Shown here: piece after piece, positions 1-5,153 of the stretch
Position numbering within the stretch: position 1 is the stretch's first letter
How the letters are laid out: every line of letters starts with the position of its first letter
DNA from: an uncultured Bacteroidota bacterium
GTDB lineage: Bacteria; Bacteroidota; Bacteroidia; UKL13-3
Direction of reading: 5' to 3'
NCBI GenBank assembly: GCA_903898215.1
Contig: CAIUEQ010000303.1
Location: 1 to 6,812 of the forward strand
DNA: 6,812 nt
Position numbers and translations under genes: made by a program
The notes under the pieces: generated by a model
Database searches by the model: none
The model's input: the letters and a program-made list of their open reading frames with translations, nothing else
Told to the model about the DNA's origin: nothing

Positions 1-1
1 A

Positions 2-910
2 AAGGCATTAACATATATTGATTTAGGAAGAAAGAGATTTCCTTCAGAAAAAGACCTGATCAGTATGGAATTGTTTATTTATCAAACTCAAGGTAAAACT
101 GATGCTTTACTTAAAAAATATGACGAAGCTTTAGAATTAAATCCTGAAAACACTTTGTTCTTATATAATAGAGCAGCTACATACGACAATATAATCAGAA
201 GCCTTTCTGATAAAGCCACTCATTTAAGAGATACCGCACAAAAAATAAATACAAATTCAAAAAATGAGAAGAACCCTGCAACTAAAACCAAGCTTACCAA
301 TGCTGCTAAGCAATTTGTTTTTATCGCTGATTCCTTACAGAATTATACTAAAGTGTTAACTGTAAAAGCTGAAGTTGATTACAATAAAGCTATCGAAGTA
401 AATCCAGATTATTTAGATGCTTATTATAATTTAGGTGCATTAACAAATAATAAAACCACCGAAGTTGTTGCTAAAATGAATGCATTAAGACCAACACAAC
501 CTGATTATGATAAAAAATTTAACGGTCTGAAAAAAGTGCAGGATTCCATTTTACATGTTGCCTTAAATTATTTTAACAAAGCTTTAGAGCTTACAAGTGC
601 ATTGCCTGATAAAACAGATGATGATAAAAGCATCAAGGTTTCAACAATAAGCAGCGTATTAATGAGTATTCAATTAGTTTATGCGAATCTTGGTGATGAG
701 AAGAAAACGGTTGAGTTTAAAAACAAGAGAATGGTTAATGAATTACCTGGAAAAAGTAAATCAAAAATGATTGCTTTATTAGGAGAGCCTAAAAATATTT
801 CTAAAACAAAATCTGATAATGGGAGTGTAATTGAAACTTGGACTTATGATGGTTTAACAGTTACAATGGTTGATGGAGTAGTTTCGGATGTAGTACAAAT
901 TAGTAAGTAA
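2..910 (+). CDS. TPR-repeat protein with C-terminal BamE-like module, 5' partial
   Basis: The reading frame is open from base 2 to the stop at 908-910, giving 302 visible residues. The first in-frame ATG (65-67) lies inside an apparently continuous TPR helix, so it is unlikely to be the true start; the gene begins upstream of the window. Counting from the first visible codon, TPR-like helix pairs can be seen at about residues 1-32, 34-66 (with ALELNPENTLFLYNRA), 123-150 (with AIEVNPDYLDAYYNLG) and 182-240. A Lys/Asn/Thr-rich linker interrupts them at about 72-100. The last 60 residues (about 244-302) hold a LLGEP motif followed by ETWTYDGLTVTMVDGVV, which resembles the SmpA/OmlA/BamE fold. 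TPR proteins generally act as protein-binding scaffolds, and BamE-like modules usually sit in the envelope. The missing N-terminus would show whether it carries a signal peptide. No enzymatic function is suggested. A terminator follows immediately, so this is the last gene of its transcript. Family assignment is firm; the role is unknown. Confidence 0.85.
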   Translation, partial: KALTYIDLGRKRFPSEKDLISMELFIYQTQGKTDALLKKYDEALELNPENTLFLYNRAATYDNIIRSLSDKATHLRDTAQKINTNSKNEKNPATKTKLTNAAKQFVFIADSLQNYTKVLTVKAEVDYNKAIEVNPDYLDAYYNLGALTNNKTTEVVAKMNALRPTQPDYDKKFNGLKKVQDSILHVALNYFNKALELTSALPDKTDDDKSIKVSTISSVLMSIQLVYANLGDEKKTVEFKNKRMVNELPGKSKSKMIALLGEPKNISKTKSDNGSVIETWTYDGLTVTMVDGVVSDVVQISK

Positions 911-920
911 ATCTATTAAC

Positions 921-940
921 TAAGGAGCTGAGGCTCCTTA
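921..940 (+). terminator. Rho-independent terminator after the TPR gene
   Basis: An 8-bp perfect stem (TAAGGAGC pairs with GCTCCTTA) encloses a TGAG loop, starting 10 bases after the TPR stop codon. A short T-run follows (TGTTTT, 941-946). The stem is unusually GC-rich for this AT-rich neighbourhood. The position and T-run fit an intrinsic terminator reading on the plus strand, separating the TPR gene from mobA. Confidence 0.75.
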
Positions 941-962
941 TGTTTTAAATATCTTATTTAAC

Positions 963-990
963 ATAATATTAATTATAGGGTTAATATTAT
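963..990. repeat. AT-only inverted repeat upstream of mobA
   Basis: Two perfect 10-base arms, ATAATATTAA (963-972) and TTAATATTAT (981-990), flank an 8-base spacer, TTATAGGG. The repeat lies in the 158-bp gap between the TPR gene and mobA, about 78 bp before the mobA start. It could be a protein-binding operator or a weak second hairpin behind the terminator. Because the arms contain only A and T in an AT-rich gap, chance is a real alternative. Confidence 0.35.
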
Positions 991-1068
991 TACCTTATTT
1001 TATGATTATTCAGATTAATATCTAATTTCACAAATTCAAATCATCCGTATTTAAATATCTATTAAGTT

Positions 1069-1686
1069 ATGAAAGAAATATTCGGATTAGTTGTTTGTGG
1101 TGGAGAAAGTTCCCGAATGGGAATGGATAAAAGTTTGTTGGTCTATCACCAGAAATCTCAAAGTTATCATATGTATGAAATGCTTGATTTACTTTGTGAT
1201 AAAGTTTTTGTGTCTTGCAATAAAAAACAAGCCTCAGCAATACCCGATGATTATGAAAAGATCATTGATTTAGAACTTTATCAAAACATTGGTCCTATGG
1301 CTGCCTTGCTAAGTGCTTTTACAAAATTCCCTGATAAGAACTTTATTGTGGTTGCTTGCGATTATCCATTTCTGCAGCAAGAAGATATTCGTAAATTGAT
1401 AGATGCGATTGATGATAAACATTTGGCTGTATCCTACTTTAATCCAATAAGTGAAATGAAGGAACCTTTATTGGCTTACTATTCTAAAGAATGTTTTCCT
1501 TTACTGATTAAATATATTGAAAAGAAAGAATATTCTCTGAGGAATTTCTTAAAGGAAATCGATTCCAATAAAATTGAACCTATTTCTCAAGAAAGTATAA
1601 CAAGTATAGATACACCTGAAGCTTATCACAAAGCTTTATTAAGGCTGCGGGAAATAAATGGCAATAAATTGATACATGCTATTTAA
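1069..1686 (+). CDS. mobA: Molybdenum cofactor guanylyltransferase (MobA family)
   Basis: A 205-residue protein of the MobA nucleotidyltransferase family, close to the usual length of about 190-205. MobA transfers GMP from GTP to molybdopterin in the cytoplasm, giving the bis-MGD type cofactor used by formate dehydrogenases and related enzymes. The N-terminal nucleotide-binding motif reads CGGESSRMGMDKSLL (residues 10-24), with Lys21 in the expected place. NIGPMAALLSAF (73-84) corresponds to the GPLAG segment, although the second glycine is alanine here. The metal-binding aspartate is Asp98 in ACDYPFL. YSLRNFL (about 155-161) and a late DTPEAY motif complete the family pattern. The ATG at 1069 begins just before the first beta strand and so fits; no clear Shine-Dalgarno sequence precedes it. 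Its stop is 22 bp from the end of the oppositely oriented dehydrogenase. With fdhD 0.9 kb away, a role in formate dehydrogenase maturation is likely. Nucleotide specificity (GTP versus CTP, as in MocA) cannot be proved by reading alone. Confidence 0.9.
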   Translation: MKEIFGLVVCGGESSRMGMDKSLLVYHQKSQSYHMYEMLDLLCDKVFVSCNKKQASAIPDDYEKIIDLELYQNIGPMAALLSAFTKFPDKNFIVVACDYPFLQQEDIRKLIDAIDDKHLAVSYFNPISEMKEPLLAYYSKECFPLLIKYIEKKEYSLRNFLKEIDSNKIEPISQESITSIDTPEAYHKALLRLREINGNKLIHAI

Positions 1687-1708
1687 ATTTTAATCAATGC
1701 AGGTTATT

Positions 1709-2467
1709 CTAATATGAAGTCCACCCACCATCAGCTGTTACTACTGTTCCATTTATAAAACTTGATTTATCTGAAGCTAAAAACAAGGCAATAGTTGCTA
1801 TTTCAGATGGATCTGCAGTACGAGGATTGATGCCCATTCCAGCATTTAAAGCCTCAAATCCCAACATATCAGGATGCATATTTGCGCCAATATTTGTATT
1901 TACTGCACCTGGGGCAATTGCATTACAACGAATCCCTTTTTTTGCATAAGTAAATCCAATGTTTTTTGTTAAGCCAATCAATCCATGCTTTGAAACAGTA
2001 TAAGCAGCTCCGCCTCTTGCTCCAAATAATCCGCCAACAGAAGCGATATTAACAATCACACCGTTTCCTTGCTTTAACATTTGGTGGAGAGCTTCTCGAC
2101 AAGCGAACATTGGTCCGGTGAGGTTTACTGAAAGAATCTTATTCCACATTTCATTTTTCATTTCATTCACAGTCATGAAGTCGTCTAAGATACCTGCATT
2201 GTTAACTAGGATATCAACTCCACCATATAGGGCAATTGTATTATTGATTATTTTTTTTACATCAGTTTCATCCGAGATATTTCCTGTAATTCCGGTAACG
2301 ATATTACCGGCAGCTTTTATTTCAGAAACGGTACTTTCTAAATTCGCAGAATTAATATCGCAAGCAACAACATTAGCTCCTTCTTCAGCAAATAAAATCG
2401 ACATTGCTTTACCCATTCCAGAACCTGCACCGGTAATCACGGCAGTTTTATTTTTTAAGATATTCAT
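1709..2467 (-). CDS. Short-chain dehydrogenase/reductase (classical SDR, FabG-like)
   Basis: A complete 252-residue classical SDR, a cytoplasmic oxidoreductase with a Rossmann fold, at the standard length of about 250. The dinucleotide-binding motif TGAGSGMG is at residues 12-19. Asp37 at the end of the second beta strand (VVACD) predicts NAD(H) rather than NADP(H). NNAG is at 89-92, and the catalytic tetrad is Asn115, Ser143, Tyr156 and Lys160 (YTVSK). The PG motif is at 186-187, and the C-terminus holds the usual INGTVVTADGGW. All catalytic residues are present, so it should be active. The substrate cannot be read from the sequence; alcohol, sugar, hydroxyacyl and steroid-type SDRs share this pattern. 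It lies on the opposite strand between mobA and fdhD, convergent with the first and divergent from the second, so it is transcribed independently of both. A possible promoter lies about 50 bp upstream. No Shine-Dalgarno sequence is evident before the ATG. Confidence 0.93.
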   Translation of the reverse strand: MNILKNKTAVITGAGSGMGKAMSILFAEEGANVVACDINSANLESTVSEIKAAGNIVTGITGNISDETDVKKIINNTIALYGGVDILVNNAGILDDFMTVNEMKNEMWNKILSVNLTGPMFACREALHQMLKQGNGVIVNIASVGGLFGARGGAAYTVSKHGLIGLTKNIGFTYAKKGIRCNAIAPGAVNTNIGANMHPDMLGFEALNAGMGINPRTADPSEIATIALFLASDKSSFINGTVVTADGGWTSY

Positions 2468-2516
2468 ATTTTAAAGATTAAAGGTTTGAAATTTTTGAAA
2501 TCTAATTTTGTTTAGG

Positions 2517-2524
2517 CAAAGTTA
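2517..2524 (-). promoter_or_regulatory. Possible Bacteroidota-type -7 promoter element for the SDR gene
   Basis: Read on the minus strand, these bases are TAACTTTG, an exact match to the Bacteroidota -7 consensus TAnnTTTG. Transcription from here would give a leader of roughly 45 bases before the SDR start. No convincing TTTG-type -33 element is found 19-23 bases further upstream, so the call rests on a single half-motif in AT-rich DNA. Confidence 0.3.
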
Positions 2525-2629
2525 TTATTAGTATTTTCTACTCGTATTGACCTATAACATGATTAAAAATGATAATAAACAAATTCAAAAAATTTAATAT
2601 AATTTAAAACCTATTTGTATTTTCGGAGC

Positions 2630-3520
2630 ATGACAAAACCATCTGTTGCGTATTCGGAAATCGTTAAAATAGAAAAAGCTGGTAGTAATAAAACAGTTGA
2701 TCTTATTGCAATAGAAGAACCTTTAGAAATACGCATTGGTTATGGGTTGTCTGGAATGCGACAACAGAAAAGTATTTCAGTTACTATGCGAACTCCGGGT
2801 AACGATTTCGAGTTAGCAATTGGTTTTCTATTTACCGAAGGGATTATAAAAAATATTCAAAGTGTTTCCCAAATAAAATATTGTACAGAAGCTAACACGA
2901 TCGAAAATTTGGAAAATATTGTTCGTGTGGAGTTGAATGAAAATATTGAAATCGAATTCAAAAAACTGGAAAGAAATTTTTATACAACTTCAAGTTGTGG
3001 AGTTTGTGGAAAGGCTTCAATTGAAGCAATTCATACCGTATGTGAATTGAGAATTAATAATGAAGAATTAATAATTAGCAGAGAACTTATTTTTTCTCTT
3101 CCCGAAAAACTTCGTGCTCAGCAAAGTGTATTCGAACATACAGGTGGTATTCATGCCTCTGCCCTATTCGATTTGAATGGAAATTTATTGCTGCTTCGTG
3201 AAGATGTTGGAAGGCATAATGCTTTGGATAAATTAATAGGAGCTTCACTTGGCTCAATTACTTCCGATAGCCATCGGAGCAATCATCTCGAACTGTCTAT
3301 CCCTTTAGAAAATCATATTTTACTATTAAGTGGAAGGGCAAGTTTTGAATTGATACAAAAAGCTGCAATGGCAGGAATTAGGATAGTATGTGCAATTGGT
3401 GCTCCATCAAGTCTTGCAGTAGAAATTGCTAAGGAATTTAACATCACCCTGATTGGTTTTTTAAGAGGAGAAAAATTTAATATTTATTCAAATCCTGAAA
3501 GGCTAAAATCGAGTATTTGA
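2630..3520 (+). CDS. fdhD: Formate dehydrogenase accessory sulfurtransferase FdhD
   Basis: A 296-residue FdhD, slightly longer than the E. coli protein (about 277). FdhD is a cytoplasmic sulfurtransferase that takes sulfur from a cysteine desulfurase (IscS in E. coli) and passes it to the Mo/W-bis-MGD cofactor of formate dehydrogenase, which is inactive without it. The sulfur-carrying Cys-X-X-Cys pair is Cys123 and Cys126 in SSCGVCGKAS. Other signatures are EEPLEIR (29-35), TGGIHASA (171-178), REDVGRHNALDK (190-201) and SGRASFEL (234-241). The stretch between the last two, about residues 206-229, is Ser/His-rich and appears somewhat longer than in E. coli. I chose the ATG at 2630. An in-frame TTG at 2615 would add only five residues and is less likely. 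GGAG at 2625-2628 is too close to the ATG to be an ordinary ribosome-binding site. It is divergent from the SDR gene across a 162-bp gap. No formate dehydrogenase gene is in the window. Confidence 0.95.
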   Translation: MTKPSVAYSEIVKIEKAGSNKTVDLIAIEEPLEIRIGYGLSGMRQQKSISVTMRTPGNDFELAIGFLFTEGIIKNIQSVSQIKYCTEANTIENLENIVRVELNENIEIEFKKLERNFYTTSSCGVCGKASIEAIHTVCELRINNEELIISRELIFSLPEKLRAQQSVFEHTGGIHASALFDLNGNLLLLREDVGRHNALDKLIGASLGSITSDSHRSNHLELSIPLENHILLLSGRASFELIQKAAMAGIRIVCAIGAPSSLAVEIAKEFNITLIGFLRGEKFNIYSNPERLKSSI

Positions 3521-3595
3521 AAAACTTTAATCTTTATTTTTTGTATTACCTTCTGAGATTATCTATTTATTTTAAATTTACCTTTATTTGTGCAG

Positions 3596-3904
3596 ATGCA
3601 ATTTATTAGGCGAAAAAATTTCTTAAGTGTGTTGTGGCTTGTTATGGCTTTTCAGATTCTAAATTTTAGCCTAAACACACAAGATACTTTTTCCAAAAGT
3701 GTTGCTGAATCCTTGTGTTATGATGATTTATATGAAGGCGATGAGCCATTTATCAATAGTGATATTGATTTTTTTATTCACGATAATCTTGTTGCACTAA
3801 AAAAACTTAGCCATTCATCGAATATTAGTTTTTTATCAGAGTTTAACGAACAATACTCCTCCGGTTTTTATCCTGACATTTGTCCTCCGCCTCCTAAGGC
3901 ATAA
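3596..3904 (+). CDS. Small exported hypothetical protein ending in CPPPPKA
   Basis: I do not recognise this 102-residue protein. It starts with a basic patch (RRK, residues 5-7) and a hydrophobic stretch (about 9-26, FLSVLWLVMAFQILNF), which fits an uncleaved anchor or a Sec signal peptide. The remainder is acidic (Asp/Glu-rich at 43-63), with two cysteines, Cys41 and Cys96, which could form a disulfide outside the cytoplasm. The C-terminus is CPPPPKA. Small exported Bacteroidota proteins with terminal proline pairs, such as the HYC_CC_PP group, are often found near metal or RND efflux genes. This one resembles them in size and layout but lacks the HYC and CC motifs, so kinship is only a guess. 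A GTG two codons upstream (3590) is an alternative start. It lies 75 bp after fdhD and 102 bp before the efflux adaptor, in the same orientation. Signal-like N-terminus, normal codon use and a composed C-terminus argue that it is a real gene. Confidence 0.65.
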   Translation: MQFIRRKNFLSVLWLVMAFQILNFSLNTQDTFSKSVAESLCYDDLYEGDEPFINSDIDFFIHDNLVALKKLSHSSNISFLSEFNEQYSSGFYPDICPPPPKA

Positions 3905-3926
3905 TACTACCTCAAACGTTTTAATA

Positions 3927-3955
3927 TATTCAAGGTATTCAATATGATTGAATAC
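3927..3955. promoter_or_regulatory. Operator-like inverted repeat plus extra half-site before the RND operon
   Basis: Arms GTATTCAAT (3935-3943) and ATTGAATAC (3947-3955) are perfect inverted repeats around a 3-base centre, ATG. A further direct copy of the half-site TATTCAA stands at 3927-3933, nine bases before the same word at 3936-3942. The array is 52 bp ahead of the adaptor start and 22 bp after the small gene's stop. No T-run follows the repeat, which speaks against a terminator and for binding by a dimeric repressor or activator of the efflux operon. No regulator gene is in the window. A hairpin protecting the 3' end of the upstream transcript is an alternative. Confidence 0.45.
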
Positions 3956-4006
3956 ACTGTAGCATTTTGCTTTACCCAATTTATTTCATATCCATTATAT
4001 TAACAG

Positions 4007-5122
4007 ATGAAAAAAACTTTCATACATCTGGGTTTATATGCCGTTTTGATATTTCAGGCATGTACGTCAGATAATAATAAAAAAAAATCCGATGAAAAAT
4101 TTTCGGTTATCTACCCTGTTGTTGCTGATACCATATATAATCAGGAATATATAGCAGATATACAGGCTATACAAAATGTTGAATTGAGATCAAGAGTGAA
4201 GGGTTTCTTAGATATGATTCACGTAGATGAAAGTCAATTGGTTAAAGAAGGTCAAATCTTATTTAGTATCGGAAATTTAGGATACAAGGAAGAAGTATTG
4301 AAAGCAAAAGCCCAGCTAAAAACAGCAATAGCTGAAGCTAAAATGGCTGAATTACAATTACAAAATGCTCAGATTTTATTAGAGAAAAAGATAATTTCAA
4401 AAACCGAATTTGAATTGGCTCAGGCAAAATTAGATGCAAATCGTGCAAAAGTTGACGAAGCAGCTTCAAATGAATCAAATGCGAATTTAAATTTATCATA
4501 TACTATAATCAAGGCTCCGTTTACAGGTATAATCAATAGGATACCAAATAAAACAGGAAGCCTAATTACAGAAGGAACTTTACTTACCACAATATCTGAT
4601 AACAAGCAGGTATTTGCGTATTTTAATGTATCAGAAAAAGAATATCTCGGGTTTGTTAAAGAGAAAGAAATAAATCATCAAAAGGAAGTGACATTAGTTT
4701 TAGCTGATAATCATCCATATCCTTATCTCGGTATCATTGAAACCATGGAAAGCGAAATTGACAATAGCACCGGAAACCATGCTTTCAGGGCAAGATTTCC
4801 CAACCCAGAACAACTTTTAAAACATGGAGCAAGCGGAAAAATTCAACTCTCTAAAAAACTTAAAAATGTTCTCATGATTCCGCAGAAATCAACATTTGAA
4901 ATTCAGGAAAAAATATATGTATTCACAGTAGATAAAAACAATATTGTAAGAATGAGAAATATAGTACCAAAGTATCGTTTGCCACACATATATGTTGTTG
5001 AATCAGGTTTGTCAATTTCAGATAGATTAATTTATGAAGGGATACAGCAGGTTAAAGATGGTGATAAAATTATACCTGAGCAGGTTTTACCAAAAGAACT
5101 GATTGTTGGAGAATCAAGATAG
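4007..5122 (+). CDS. RND efflux periplasmic adaptor subunit (AcrA/MexA family lipoprotein)
   Basis: A 371-residue membrane fusion protein that would link the inner-membrane RND permease to an outer-membrane channel. Residues 1-18 form a signal peptide ending in FQA before Cys19. The lipobox is loose, but the Ser/Asp/Asn/Lys-rich tail after it suggests a lipoprotein anchored in the inner membrane. The domains follow the AcrA order: first lipoyl half (about 57-90, VKGFLDMIHVDESQLVKEGQ), an alpha-helical hairpin (about 92-160, rich in Ala, Glu, Lys and Gln), second lipoyl half (163-197, with IIKAPFTGIINR), beta-barrel (about 200-285) and membrane-proximal domain (about 286-360, starting MIPQKSTFEIQ). 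The ATG at 4007 begins a standard signal peptide, and no Shine-Dalgarno sequence is present. The permease gene starts 31 bp after its stop, so the two form an operon. The substrate cannot be read from the adaptor. Confidence 0.93.
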   Translation: MKKTFIHLGLYAVLIFQACTSDNNKKKSDEKFSVIYPVVADTIYNQEYIADIQAIQNVELRSRVKGFLDMIHVDESQLVKEGQILFSIGNLGYKEEVLKAKAQLKTAIAEAKMAELQLQNAQILLEKKIISKTEFELAQAKLDANRAKVDEAASNESNANLNLSYTIIKAPFTGIINRIPNKTGSLITEGTLLTTISDNKQVFAYFNVSEKEYLGFVKEKEINHQKEVTLVLADNHPYPYLGIIETMESEIDNSTGNHAFRARFPNPEQLLKHGASGKIQLSKKLKNVLMIPQKSTFEIQEKIYVFTVDKNNIVRMRNIVPKYRLPHIYVVESGLSISDRLIYEGIQQVKDGDKIIPEQVLPKELIVGESR

Positions 5123-5153
5123 TTTAGCATTTATCAAAATAAAATAAGAACAC

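Noticed and set aside
1091..1273. Second plus-strand frame within mobA.
   Set aside because: It overlaps the MobA nucleotide-binding motif in another frame, and its product lacks any family feature.
1687..1708. Bidirectional terminator between the convergent mobA and SDR genes.
   Set aside because: The 22-bp gap contains no inverted repeat able to form a stable stem.
2118..2474. Open plus-strand frame of 118 codons opposite the SDR gene.
   Set aside because: It is the antisense of an SDR with intact cofactor-binding and catalytic motifs. The translated product has no recognisable domain.
2615..2629. TTG at 2615 as the fdhD start.
   Set aside because: It would add five residues with no family support, and an ATG follows at 2630 where FdhD homologues could start.
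3521..3595. Terminator for fdhD in the T-rich gap after its stop.
   Set aside because: There are T-runs (about 3532-3542) but no convincing stem before them, so read-through into the small gene remains possible.
4420..4605. Minus-strand frame inside the adaptor gene.
   Set aside because: It runs antisense to the helical hairpin and second lipoyl half of a well-supported adaptor, and shows no motif of its own.
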